A stretch of DNA of 64,000 nt from Acephala macrosclerotiorum (taxonomy: Eukaryota; Ascomycota; Leotiomycetes; Helotiales; Mollisiaceae): the NCBI GenBank assembly GCA_014904845.1, contig MU119278.1, forward strand, positions 68,780-132,779, written 5' to 3'. The stretch's first letter is position 1; each line of letters opens with the position of its first letter. Positions 21,782-33,958 of the stretch are shown one piece after another. The translations under genes and the position numbers were made by a program. The notes under the pieces were generated by a model, which saw only the letters and a list, made by a program, of their open reading frames with translations, made no database searches and had not been told where the DNA came from.

Positions 21782-24080
21782 ATGTCCACCACCGAACCGA
21801 AAACTCTAGAACCGCGACGTCGACAAGATGGGAACATACTTTCGTCAGAACATGGGTCAACGCCGTCGACGAATGCTGCTGCGGCTGCTTTGAATATGCA
21901 GCACGCCCCGCTCAACACAGCTATTCCACTTTCGTTAGCAGGAAGTCAGACCCCGAAGTCAGCGTCTATCTTTCAGACCAACACAATAGCGCCCTCTCCA
22001 CCTGCGAGCATTTCCGAACGAAAAGACTCGCAACTTCTCTCTCTCGATACTACCTCTCGACTCTTACCTCTAGACGTGCAAAATGCGAGTCCCAGTCCAT
22101 TGAGCGCTGGTCTGCGAATACAAACCGATATTGTTCCTGGCTACACGGTCACAACAGCGAGCAATAATAACACAGGCACAGGGAGCGACGCAAGTGAATC
22201 ATCGCGGATTCCTATCCCTCCTCCAAAACACTCCAACATTCCTCTGGCCAGAACACCCAGTATAAAGAACGTCTTCGCGAGCAGTGCAGGCAGTAATTCG
22301 GCGGTCGGATCTGCCCCTAACTCTGCATTATCTTCGCCTATGCTAAGTGCTTTGGCAGACGTCACACCTTTGCCTTCTCCTCTTATGTCTGGAGACTCGC
22401 CCGGTCCTTGGAAGAAGCTGGCCTCGAGACCCACCTCACGAGAACTCATGGTCCCGACTATCAGCTCTGAGTCAGCATTGGTTACCGCCAATGGCGAATC
22501 CATATCTTCGGCCCTCGCAAATCAGGTCAAACGACGGGCATATCATGGGTTGGTCACGAATGCGAGCGAGTCTGCCTTAATTCAGGCGAGCAAGGAGAAG
22601 AATTTGGAAGCCCATCACAGGAACAGGAGTCTAAGCGAGTATATTCCAGAGAATGTTCCGGTACCAGTTAACAGGCACATCACTGTGTCAGGCTCCCATG
22701 CCCCCCTCGACTTGACTCCTGAATCAAGTACGTCGGATATGCATATGCGGAGGGAACCACATTTGGCGGTACAAAGAGGCTTAGCTTCAGTGCCTAGACC
22801 ACCGACGCCACCTTCGAGCAGGACGGGAGCGGAAAGTAGCGACAGTGACTCGTCACTTTCTGCAGCAAACATTCCTCGAGCACACAAGAAACCACGTTAC
22901 GAGTACTACGCAGCACATACTCGAGACGATGCCAAGCTGAGACGATGGAGAGCGTTGAAGGTTTTGGGTCAAGGCACTTTCAGCAAAGTTATGCTAGCAA
23001 CAAGTCAAGTTCCAGAGCCAGAGAATCGAATAGATGAGAACGACGTGTTTGGGAGTCAGATGGAAGGAATTCTCACACCCGTACCGGAGACGAAACTCGA
23101 TAGGAGGAAGCTTGTTGCAGTGAAAATTTGTGAACATGGACCCAAAGGGGGCGCATCCGAGGAGCGAGTAGAGATGTCTCTGAAGCGAGAATTGGAGATC
23201 ATGAAAACTATACACCATCCCTCACTGGTTCACCTGAAAGCATGGAATATCGAAGAAACACGTGCCATTCTAGTGCTAAGCTATTGTCCCGGTGGTGATC
23301 TTTTCGAAGTCGCCAGCGAGCACCGAGATCTATTAGTTCCTGGACTTTTACGGAGGATGTTTGCCGAGTTGGTAGCTGCTGTCCAGTACTTGCACGAAAG
23401 ACACATCGTGCATCGGGACATCAAGCTTGAGAGTATGTTTCTTGATCATTTGAGATTGTGTGGTGCTGATCGCCTACCTTCTAGATGTCCTCGTCAACTT
23501 TCCCCAACATGAGCTAGCTCGTCATCAAGATTGGACTACTTTCCCATATTCCATCATCACGCTCACAGATTTGGGACTTTCCAGACGCGTAGCCGATGAC
23601 GAGAAACTTACGACGAGGTGTGGTTCCGATGACTATGCTGCTCCGGAAGTCATCATGGGTCAATCTTACGATGGGAGAGCGACAGATGCCTGGTCCCTCG
23701 GCGTTCTTCTATACGCTTTGCTTGAGAGTAGATTACCATTTGACCCGAATCCAGGAATGTCAGAAGGACACAAGCAACGCAGTCGCACCAGTCACCGCAT
23801 CGCGAGAGTAGAATGGAGATGGATCGAGTACGCAGGCGAAGAAGGCGATCACGAAGGCAACCCAGAGAAATTCAAAGAGAAGGGCCTAGAAGGCGCAATG
23901 ATCGTCACAGAAGGACTTCTCAAAAGAGCAAGGAGCCGATGGACCATGCAGCAGGTTGCTGATCAGGAATGGGTCAAGAGAGGCATTTGTGTTGATGGCG
24001 GGATCAAGTTCAGAGAAGAGGATGTTCCTGAGGAAGTCCTTCCCCCGGACAGTGGAATTGGGACTCAGTCTCCATTGTGA
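21782..24080 (+). CDS. Ser/Thr protein kinase with long disordered N terminus
   Basis: Eukaryotic Ser/Thr kinase, 748 residues. Exons are 21782-23432 and 23485-24080; the GTATGT..CTAG intron falls inside the catalytic loop and splits the Asn codon of HRDIKLEN. Residues 1-375 are Ser/Pro/Thr-rich and look disordered. The kinase domain then shows the Gly loop LGQGTFSKV, a long insert, the lysine strand LVAVKICEHG, HIVHRDIKLE, TDLGLSRRV (DLG in place of DFG), GSDDYAAPEV and DAWSLGVLLYALL. The insert between the Gly loop and the ATP-binding Lys is about 40 residues and unusual. The layout resembles fungal kinases of the PRR/NPR-related group, but I am not sure of the orthologue. The gene appears intact. 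Confidence 0.88.
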
Positions 24081-24732
24081 TATTCGACTTGATTTCACCA
24101 ATTTCATGCCTTTACATTATTCTTTCCTTTGTTAAGGACATTCTAGGGAGGACGGCGGAAAGGTCTTGGATATGAGGGGGGATCTTCGGAACTGGTGGGG
24201 CGGGGCGGAACCGGAGGATGGGAACACCTTCTCGAGATACCAGCGGCGGAGCAACATTTTCATTTCTCGAAACAAAAGCAAACAACAGGCCGAAATAAAT
24301 AAATAAACACTGGGCTTTTTTCTGGTAGCGCGCGAGCGAGTTCTATTGGGTTGTGGATTGGAATACTGGGTATGGCAATGGCGATGGCGTTTTCTTAAGC
24401 GCAATACGAGCAAGATTTTACATGTCTTGTGTTTGTGTTGCTTGTTGTATTAAGGGGTATGTGGGAGTCGTGGTGGTTGAGACGTGTGGTATTAAGAGGA
24501 GAGTGTGGTTTGTGTATGTATATTATATTCGGTGGTATAAAAACTATACGTGGTGGATTGTGAGGCTCGGAGAAAGGTGAGGAAGAGGCGAGGATGGGGA
24601 GAGTAGAGCGGGGTGGATGCGGAGGAGATATGTAGAAAGGAAGCAGAATGAAATAGTTTCTGTGGAAGTCCTCTTGGACCATGCTGAACAAGTGACAACT
24701 GGCATGCAGCGATATTCGATTGACGAGAGCTT
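24081..24732. other. intergenic
   Basis: 3' flank of the kinase gene followed by GT-rich sequence; no gene seen. Confidence 0.5.
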
Positions 24733-24890
24733 TTACGGGAAATGTCCGTCATCGTAGAACAGGGGTTTGAGAAGGTTGTCCAAAACGCCCGGATAAGCCT
24801 TCGGAAAGAGTCTATCAGGGTCTCGGGCTACCCTGTGAATCTCACTAGGTGCCGCTCAGTCAGTGAAGAGGTCAGGGACTGGCTGCCACC
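24733..24890 (-). pseudogene. short C-terminal gene fragment, unidentified
   Basis: The minus-strand frame contains VARDPDRLFPKAYPGVLD followed by NLLKPLFYDDGHFP and a stop at 24733-24735. It reads like the C terminus of a larger fungal protein, but an in-frame TGA lies a few codons upstream and I find no continuation. The family is not identified. Confidence 0.3.
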
Positions 24891-25621
24891 AAGTCGATGA
24901 GGAACCACATACCCGCATCACTAGCCGCAGGTCTATGTTATGTGGAGCTCTGCAATATGCCAATCGATACAATCGGATGTAGAATTTGTTGCCTCTTCGA
25001 TCTTAGTGGATGGCTACTGCATTTGAGGTCTTCTCTCTCTTCCCAAGGCGGACCACAGATCTATCGTTTTCGCACACTGAGGAGGGGTACGGGAAGCGTC
25101 TCTGATTTCTCAATTGGTTGAAATCAGCACATCGCATCAAACCTGTACGTTTAGCAGGAATTTTGATTCTGCCTTGGAAGGAAGGCCCAATTGATAGTCA
25201 GCGCTTCTCACATCATGTCTGTCATGTTTTCGTCCGCCAGCAGGAATTTGAGTTGCCGCTGAGTGTAGGTCGGGCGAGAAATCGGGCAGGAAAAGGAAGT
25301 GCGATGCACCAGCACTGATGAGGTTCAAGTTGGCCTCGCCAATGCCTACCCCTCTATGAAGAATGCATGAACCACACAGCTAATTTCTTTAAAAGCTGGT
25401 CAAGATTCCCTCTCTAGCAGTCATGTTTCTGCAACTCGTCTATCAAATCTTCAAGCTTTCTATTTCGCAATCGACCATAACCTTTACTCTTTTACCTTCG
25501 AGAGATATGCTCCGGGTTCGCGACTTCATACGAGATTGGAGCGGAAAGATATCATGATACGGGCAGTGCTTATTCGCAGATGGTCGTCGGCGTGGAAGCA
25601 GCAGACGGAGAACCCCGAATG
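24891..25621. other. intergenic
   Basis: Nothing recognised. Confidence 0.4.
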
Positions 25622-26125
25622 TTAAGATTTTTTTACGGTGTAGGCTCCCGTTAGAATTTTGACTGCATTTTGAGCAGCCGCCAGTAGTTCTCGAACTTGT
25701 GCGCAGTCGAACATGGTATGCCGAGGATTTCCTTCGGGTCTGGGTGTTGAGAGGCGATGAGAGCGATTGATATAGAGGAGCCGAGGACGGCTACGGTGCC
25801 GATATTGCCGTAGAACTTTTTCGTTTGGCATTCAAGTATGATTGCTAGCTTGAAGCAATGGTCGAATGTGCAGATGTAAGCTCGAGTAGGAGAACTTGGG
25901 GCTGCAGCAGCACTAGTGATTCTGATCCGAGTTCCATATCATGATTTGGAGCTCCATTTCCAACAACACCTGCGCTACAGAAAGGTGAGGGAACTCTTTT
26001 GTTAATGGCAGACTAATGTGAAGAAGATGAACCATTTACATGAGTCGTCGTGGCCCATTTCTCGGCAATGAGTTGCGATTGTTGGTCGTTTTCGGAGTCA
26101 TTTGCACTAGACACACCCGAGAACC
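25622..26125 (-). pseudogene. decayed small membrane-protein gene
   Basis: A readable start (SSANDSENDQQSQLIAEKW, about 26120-26050) is followed by a possible intron donor GTAAAT. Further on one frame carries a membrane-like run (NIGTVAVLGSSISIALIASQ, near 25810-25740) and DPKEIL. A one-base shift then leads to FDCAQVRELLAAAQNAVKIL and a stop at 25622. The parts belong together only if frameshifts or unseen introns are allowed. Family unknown. Confidence 0.3.
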
Positions 26126-28536
26126 TGATCGCTGAGATGGGTTCCCCATGTTGAGTGCCGATTAAGGGCGGTAAGTGTATAGTAACTTCAACTATGTTTC
26201 GTTGCTGACCCTAAAAAGTTCCAATATTTCCAGAACTGTTTGCACGGAGAGGATTCCGAGAGCAATCTCTAGCCAATCTTCAAGTTGGGTTCAAAGCTTT
26301 ATAGGCAACCCTGGTGCGCCATGTCATTGAAATATCAGGTCAGTCAGTCATTATCGGATGTGTGGTCAGATCAGCATGTTTCACTCATAACTTTGAAGCC
26401 ATCATCAAGAATGAAGCAGGGCCAAGATAAATGAGGAATGCAACACAACTCTGTTCTGCTGAAATGGTGTTGCTACTATCAATTGTCGTGTGAGTCTCAA
26501 TTTGTTACTAGGCATGCTGTATGGCGTGACCAGTCACGGGGCATCCCAAATACAGCTTGAGAAAGCTGTGGTGAGTTTGCTACATCCCCAATCCCAGCCC
26601 GAGTCTTGTCGAAATTGCCTAGCTGACTGGTTCTGATAGTTTTCTCTTCTTCAAGGATTTCTGGTATTGTTTTGAAGGTTAGTCTTGGCATCTAAGTGAG
26701 AAAGGAGTTCGCTCGATTTAAGGACAGTGGGATAGAATCACCTGACCCCATCTTCCATAAATACGGGTTCTCAAACCTAAGAGGACGCTCTATCAATCTC
26801 GAGATGGTCAAAGATATCATCTGCACTATATTACCTTGGGTCTCCTGCCGAGTGAAAGTCGGGCGTGGAAACTTGCCATGAATCGAAATATCGATATGAA
26901 GCTAGGTACCACAGAGGCTGAGCATACAATACCAGCCTTGTCCACTATATCACGATTCATCGTGAACTGTAGTTCCAGAGTCGCTGGGGAGGAGTCGCGG
27001 AATTGAGGAATTGAGTAATTAAGGAAGCTGAGGGGCTGAAGATTTGAGAAATTGAGGATCATGGTAAGTGTGGTTTGATCTGGTTTGAGAAAAGGTGTTG
27101 ATTTTTGTTTAGATATTATTATCTGGATGGGTGACTTCAACTACCGAAGCAGTCACATCAGCGCGTTCCATGATTTCGTCACTGAAAACGCACATCCTAG
27201 AAACGTTGACTCAGCGCAACCAACAATCACACTAGCTGAATTTCGAATTCATGCTTCTTGCACCTCCTACAACACATACCTTCACTCGGTCGACGGTCCG
27301 CATCCAGGCGATTAGCAAGCATCAGCACACAGCGAGAACGGGATGTATCTCAAATACCACAGTGACTGCACCGAGCATCCATCACGGAAACACGGCCACG
27401 CTAGATCTGCTTCTGAGTGGTGCGATCCGCAAACGGTAGAAATCAATGCATCAGGGACTTGGAAGGACGACGCGAAACATGGGAGGGCAACTAGGATGGG
27501 CATGATATACCGATTGCAATCTTTCCCTCCAAGCGGAGACAACGGGTGGAACGAGCTGCTCTCGAGTTCGATGAGCGAAGACGTAAGTGCCCAAATCACC
27601 AATCATACAAGCGCAATGAATGACTAAGCGATATATTGTTGGTCTAGACTTGTTGCTGTAAAAGCTTAATCGTCGATGGGGTGCGATATGTGGTTGAGTG
27701 GCTGAAGGGCGTCGTTGGTGATGGCAAGTGATACGAAGAAGAAAACCATCCACGCCGTCACTGGATGAACGCATATCCTTAAGGTCTCCGCGACAGCTAT
27801 GAACAGTCACAGTCCGGAATGGTATGCACCGTGAAAAGGCGCGGAATAGGAGTCAGAGGGTACGAAGATAGCGATTGCAAACAAGAGCTAAGGTTTCGAG
27901 CAGGACCCCGAGAACTTGAACCGGTTCCTGGGGACCCGACCAGGCGTCGAGAGAGCCACGCACTAGGCTGCACGAGATGCATGAGTGTCAGCATATCAGG
28001 CACCCTGCAGGTATCAGCAGTCTGCATAAGCCACTCGATTCCATCTACAGAATCATGAATCCGCCATTATATCTTACTAGCGTCGAAAGAATTGCAGACA
28101 AGCTAAGCATGATCTACAGCACAGACATTCGATGTTGTTTGTTGTTTCTTTTGTCGGTCCTCGTTCTAGCGTTAACGTTCTTTTTGCGCCGTTCGTGCTT
28201 CTTTTGTTTTAGCCGGCCGTTTTTTCTGCAAGCGCCAAGCCTCACGAACGCCTTTCTTTTTGTTAGGCATGGCCTTGATTGATGAATTGCGGGAACGCTC
28301 TCTGCTTATTTTGCTTGAGAGCCTCGTCAGAAGAATGTCGAAGATGCATATATGGGCGACTCCTCCCAAGCCTGGTTCTCGCCCTCCGCAACTCAAAGTC
28401 ATCCGTGCGCATTGATGTGATTGTCCACTTGCCCTCGCTTGGCCCGACATCAACCAATATATTTATCGAACTTGAAAGTCATATATCATTCTAAATACTG
28501 TGTACTGTTATTTTACAATCATATTCGATCTCTATA
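26126..28536. other. accessory spacer, no supported gene
   Basis: Contains low-complexity GGAATTGA-like repeats near 27000 and several unsupported frames. A plus-strand frame at about 27110-27315 begins IIIWMGDFNYR, reminiscent of endonuclease/phosphatase folds, but the rest does not follow such a family. A minus-strand frame near 28263-28455 (RARTRLGRSRPYMHLRHSS) and the Lys/Arg-rich one after it look like gene debris. Confidence 0.35.
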
Positions 28537-28880
28537 ATGCGTATTACCCCATATATTCCTGTTTGTTACTGCGCTCACTTGCTGAACTTGCACAGTCTCC
28601 TCTGGCGATATCATAGCCCTTGTATTAGGTCTCGTCTCCATCCTCATCGCAGTCGTTACTTTGATATTTACTCGTCAGAATCATTCTTTAAAATGTGTGT
28701 TAGCGCCAATCTTCATCATAGTTTCAACGCTGTTTACTGATGTATACTTGCTTGATTTTAGGTCGTGAAGACTTAGAAAGTCGCCATCATGGGCATGCAT
28801 CAGTGCATAACGGGAACCTAGTGGTGGAAGAGGTACGAATGAGGAGATGGAGATCAGCAGGAAAGGAGCGTATTGTATGA
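28537..28880 (+). CDS. small single-pass membrane protein, copy F (microexon family, plus strand)
   Basis: Hypothetical 73-residue protein, on the opposite strand and 16 kb from copy E. Exons are 28537-28540 (ATG plus one base), 28596-28694 (99 nt) and 28762-28880. Introns are GTATTA..ACAG and GTGTGT..TTAG, both in phase 1. The spliced protein reads MLSSGDIIALVLGLVSIL, continues hydrophobic, then FTRQNHSLK, matching the Ser-Gly-Asp start and the Arg-Gln-Asn exit of copy A. The short tail is basic (VRMRRWRSAGKERIV) and lacks the tail motif of copies A-C. The exact 99-nt exon and identical phases, found independently on the other strand, are the strongest sign that the family is real. Confidence 0.65.
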
Positions 28881-29129
28881 GGGGGCCCTCGGTGGAGAGA
28901 GTTGGCAACACATTCAAGCATCCACAACTCTCGCGCGAACCGTCTTCATCCCGAGTCTGATTCGCTCAATCGCGCCTGCCTTCCAAGAAGAAATGTACCA
29001 GATACTTTTCGGTGTTGTTATCCTCTTGCACATCGAGACCGAGCAGTATGAGCCGGAGGAGTAGAGATGGCGAGAGGTTTTCTCACTCTGCGCTAGTTCC
29101 CCGGATGTCTTTCGTCGGTCGGGACATTT
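28881..29129. other. intergenic
   Basis: Nothing recognised. Confidence 0.4.
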
Positions 29130-29400
29130 GAGGAGTTTTGCGACGTATTCACTGTTACGAGTTTCCCTTCCCGAACTGGATATTAAATCATGGCTTTCCA
29201 TTTATTGCATGTCTAGTGGACAGATGTTCCTTCCTGATTTGAACATCGAGGAGTTTTGTTGTACGTCGTCTCTAATTGTCCCTTTCCAAGCCTGACATTC
29301 GGCGCTCCGGCTCGCATTTGATCTGTTGCACATCGATTGAATGTTTTAATTCAATTCTAGCATTTACAATCTATCGTTGCGAGAATTTTGTTGTGCGTCG
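29130..29400. repeat. three diverged short direct repeats
   Basis: GAGGAGTTTTGCGACGT (29130-29146), GAGGAGTTTTGTTGTACGTC (from 29248) and GCGAGAATTTTGTTGTGCGT (from 29379) recur at about 118-131 bp spacing. Confidence 0.55.
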
Positions 29401-29749
29401 AATACCTCCTCGGAATATCGGACACTGAATCCACGTGATTCTACTCAGAATCGCTCCTTCCAGACATCTCCTCTCGAGCTCAGGCTGTTAAATGCTTAAA
29501 GCGCGGATGCAGATGTGCGACAATATTTCGGGAGTGGAAGCCTAGCTGCAAATCGCGTCAGCCAATGTTCAGCTCGAGCTCTGACATTCAAATCTTAAAT
29601 ATGTTTGTATATCGTCGTATCCGAATACTCTTGCTTGCTGTATCACGATCTTTCATGCACGGACTCATCATCTTATATTCATCAACTAGCTATTGCGAAT
29701 AGATGCATGTCATCGACGAATGCGGATCATCGTTCTGATGTTCCTTTGT

Positions 29750-31500
29750 TGCTTCATTTCGAAAGATCTCCTCTTCGCTTCCACCCCTTTCTCGCTTACG
29801 TTCTGCCCCTCCTTGCCGCCTAGACAAGAAATCAAAAATCTTGCAAGTACGCAACAAAAAAAGCATCATAGAATAGAATCAAGAAGCAAAACTCGGCTGC
29901 TGCCAGTGGAACCATGGTGGTTCTCGGAAAACCCGGGAGCGACCGCGGATTTTCGAAGGGGGTTGATCAGACAGGGAGGGGCCTGCCTCGAGTAAGGTAC
30001 AGCCTCGAAGCACCACCAGTCCTACCGTTATAGCATACGAAATCTATCTGTATGGACTCGCAGGAGTTGTTTGAGGCACGTGCGAAAGGCTAGCTAGTCC
30101 GGGATCGGGAAGTTATAATGGTGCATTTCTTGTTTTACCAATGAGAGTGTTTACCACTCTCAGACATACCTTCCCCAAAGTGGCCCCTTCATGATCAAAG
30201 TACTTCACGCAGGTCGCTCATTCCTCCGAGTGGCTCCCTCCTGACACTCTTTTGGTCGTGCTGAGCTCCTTCCCACCTTTTTCGCGCATGTATACTTTCT
30301 CTCTCGAGCTCCCCCTACGCTATCGGATCAGTGCCGATGAGTCGCCCAAGTCACAGTAGGGACAGTAGCAAGTGTCGAAATGGACCTCCAAAAAGAGTTC
30401 TATTAGTCGCTCATCATTCTATCTCCCTGGCTTGTCGGTCAAAACCTTCTTGTTGACCCGCAGTCAGTTACGAGCACTTTGACGTCTTCTGAGATTCTGC
30501 CCCTGCTCTCCGCCTCCTGCCTCGCTTAGCACCTTCCCCCTAAAAGTCCAAAAACTTCAAAAACTTACAGAGAAAAGCCACCTAAAAATATTTCAGAACA
30601 ATAGAAAAAAGACGCAAAAAACTCGTCACTCACAGTGGTAACGTGTGAGAGCTGGAAAAACGGTTGATCAGACCAGTTTTTTGAAGGAGCAAGTACGCGG
30701 CCTTGGCCTTGCTTGCAGTCGTTACACCACAAGCAGACGGCTATACTTAGAAGACATTGCGCTTATTTAAATCTATATAGGACTGGAAGCTATTTGTGAG
30801 GCACGTGCCAGGTGCTAGCTGAGTTTGGAGCTTGGGGAGCTGCCCTTGCGTTAGGGCACAGTCAACATCGCCCCTTCCTTTTCTCTGCACGTTAGGCCTC
30901 CAGAATGGTTCCTTCTATGTGCTCTTATGATATTTCGTCTTGATGATTTCAATGTTGCACTTAGTACGCGCGCATTGCATCGAGCAAAGGTAAAGCTGAG
31001 TCGATTCCAGAGGTGAATGTTCTCGCACATCATTGCAACCACATCTTCTACCTTCACTCATGCCAGATAAACCATCACTCCTCACTTTATACACGCCTAT
31101 TTGCCTCAAATCAGCTGAGTGCAGAGTGTTTGTTGAGTACTAGTCCTAATCCTGCTCCGACGATGAAGCTGCCCTCGCTCTCCGCCCCTATCTCGCTTAA
31201 CACCCGCCTCGAAATCGTCCAGAAAAACCAACACCCAAAAAGTTCCGCAACAATATAGCGACATAGAAAAAAAAAGGGGGGGGAGGGAGAAGGGGGCAAA
31301 CGCATGACCCTCTCAAATGACACATCTAAAAAATCCCTAACTGAACAGAAAATAAAAGCAAAAACTCAGAACTGTCGGAGGTAACTGTGACAGTTCTTTA
31401 GAAAATCCGGGAGCGACCCAGATTTCTCAATTTAAATCTATATAAGACTGAGGAGAAAGTGGAGTGTGCGAGGCACGTGCGAGAAGCTAGTTGCGCTTGG
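29750..31500. repeat. three diverged direct-repeat units of about 700 bp
   Basis: GAGGCACGTGC occurs at 30073, 30798 and 31470, each followed within a few bases by a GCTAG-type stretch. In two units TTTAAATCTATATA lies just upstream (about 30766 and 31431); in the first the match is weaker. Further upstream in each unit a CT-rich block with TCTCGCTTA or CCTCGCTTA is followed by an A-rich stretch. The units are too diverged to set exact limits. They contain no supported gene. Confidence 0.55.
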
Positions 31501-31660
31501 GCTGGGTCCCAGGTTTGTTGACTGTCGGAAATGGAAGGAGTCATGGGAAAGGGGTTAGAGTAGATCGTGATGTCACAAATATTTGAATTGGAGTTGGTTG
31601 TGTCTATTCGTACATTTATAGAACTACAGAGCAGAGTGGGTATCATCTTTCCGAAGCACT

Positions 31661-32904
31661 TCAAAGTTCAACCTCCTTCGTCCCCTCGAACCCCTTGAAA
31701 CCAAACAACTTCGTGTCACCCACTGCACTTCCCTCGATAGCAGGAAGAGCAACCTCCCACATCCCATCCCAAAACTTCATCAGCACCTCCTCACCAACAC
31801 TTTCTCCCTTCCCACTCGTCTCGACCAACAATTTCAACAGCAGCGCCGCATCGGAAAGTGCAACATTTGCTCCGGAACCACCTGTTGGCATCATTCCATG
31901 AATCGCATCTCCCAACAACGCCACTCTTGCATTCGGAGGGAAGGCAGGCTTCTCAGGCTTCGCTGAAAGCAATCTCAATGGAGCGGCCTGCTCCTCGCTC
32001 TGCATCTCGAACAGTGATTTGAGGCTCGGATGCCAATGTGTTGTCAACTTTCTCGTTAGTTCCGCTGCTTCCTTGCCCGTCATTCTACGAGACTCCTCAT
32101 CAGACTCTGTCACATCCTCGATGTTGCCGCCGAACACCCAGTACACATAATCTCGTGTCTGAGGAAGGCGATTGTTCGTAGCTTCTGGGATGCTGGATGG
32201 AAAGCGAATGGGTTCGAGGAAGAGGAGGAAGCGATCTTTCTCCTTGATGACGGTTATGTGTTTCATTGCCTCAGGAGCAAAAGCAGCTTCCAGTTCAGGC
32301 GTAATTGGCGTCTTGCCGTACACGGATCGGAGCCCAGTGTCAACATATCGCATGCTGGGAAGAAGTTGTTTCCGGACTGGAGATGCCATACCATCTGCTC
32401 CTACGAGAAGCGTGCCTTCGAAACTTGTTCCATCGGCGAAGAATGCTTTCACTCCATTGTGAGTGAATTCGTAGTGTGTGAACGATTTTCCAAATTTAAC
32501 GGTCTCTTCTTCGTCCAGGAGAAGAAGGGCTCGGAATATAGTCCTGTCGGCTGTGTAGGGAGGTTTGATCTTCGGATTGTCATTTCTTGACATATGAAAT
32601 AGTGGTCCGCCCTTTGGAGGTCCGTCTCCTCGTGCTAATAATCCATCAAGAGCGTTAAGACCAGACATACCGAGCTTCGTGGCAGCACAGCTTTTCTCGA
32701 AGAGATCCCAATGTTCGTCGTCTAGACAGTCGAAGAGGACTTCGGCACCTACTCCTGAGACTCGGACGCGGTAGCCTTGAGCTCGTGAGATGGGGGTTGC
32801 GTCTCGTTCGAAGATGGTGAAGGGAATGTTGTGCTTTCGGAGGCCTTGGGCGGTGCTAGACCACCTATGCCAGCGCCAATGACCAAGACGTGAGGTGAAG
32901 ACAT
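31661..32904 (-). pseudogene. FAD-dependent monooxygenase with an N-terminal frameshift
   Basis: Group A flavin monooxygenase (PHBH-like fold), which hydroxylates small substrates using NAD(P)H. The start at 32904 reads MSSPHVLVIGAGIGGLA, the FAD-binding GxGxxG segment. One base then appears to be missing near 32850-32856; the next frame continues with AQGLRKHNIPFTIFERDA and YRVRVSGVGAEVLFDCL. After that the long frame 32668-31661 runs unbroken, with LVGADGMASPVRKQ (the DG motif) and ALLGDAIHGMMPTGGSGAN (the GD motif) and a normal C terminus. A single frameshift is the only defect, so this is either a young pseudogene or a sequencing error. Starting at 32668 would remove the FAD-binding fold. 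Confidence 0.75.
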
Positions 32905-33958
32905 GATGCTTTTCTCGAGAGTTGTTGAATTGTGGGCTGTGAACTTGTAATCGATGGTGAGAATTGTGAAGTGATGTTTCTTTGTTGAAAGTGCGAGTGC
33001 TGATGGGAGATTGAGACTGAGGTATCTAGGAAAAGGCTGACTTATATACCACGAACACTGCGAAGACTTCGCACTATGTCAGAGTACGAGAGTCGTCGCG
33101 CTGTCATGTGTTGTCGGCTGCGAAAAGGGGCCTTCACGTAAGGTAGTTAGCCCGGGAAAATCTGGTCAGCGACTGGCAGCCGAGAGCGCCCTGAACAAAA
33201 GGTCAGCGAGGAAGAACGTCAACCCGACTACATTAAAGATGAGACGCAGGCCGTTATTGCTTCGGACTGGCGGTAGCATTAGGATTTGATAATGACTCTT
33301 TTCAAAGAAATTGAAAGGGATGAGGTGTTGAAAAGTCCCCTTAGCTCGCTCTCACTAACGGTTCCCTGCTCTCCATTAAGTATTCCCGAGCAGAAAATCG
33401 CTTAAGGTGACGATATCAGATCTGTTGAGTTTGTGTGTATGGCTACTGATGCAGCCGTCAAGAGTTTTCCTCGTTGTGAACTTCACGCAGAGTCCTCGCA
33501 TGACTTGGTCTCCGAAACGTTTCTTCGAATTCCGATGTAGAACAAATGAAAAGAATGTAATCCCTTATCACAAGTATTGAAATGAGCTCTACTTTCTAGC
33601 ATACGCAATTCATCTCTCGAAATCTCCATGTACGCGCAGCTCTTTAAACAGTCAAGTTTGGTGCGGCTGACGTTGACTTGAGGAGTGGAGAAGGTACTTT
33701 TCATGCACAGCCCTCAACGAGGTCAGCGCAATTCACCCCTAGCTAGAATTGCCTTCCCCTGTTCTCATATTGCGCCTTACAATCTGCTCCTCCTTCTACT
33801 GCTTCTTCCTCGTACGCATAAGTTCGCAAGGTGTTACGGTCATGTGTTTATCGGATAGTAGAACCCATTGTGGTTGTCGCTCGGCTCGCATGTCGTTAGT
33901 TTTATATGGAAATGTAGACTAATTGGTGGCACTAGCTAGCTCCCTTCTCGTCTTCGAT
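32905..33958. other. intergenic
   Basis: Upstream region of the monooxygenase and 3' flank of the CorA-like remnant. No gene recognised. Confidence 0.45.

Noticed and set aside
27085..27315. Frame with IIIWMGDFNYR, like an endonuclease or inositol phosphatase
   Set aside because: Only this short string fits; the residues after it do not match either family and no upstream catalytic block was found.
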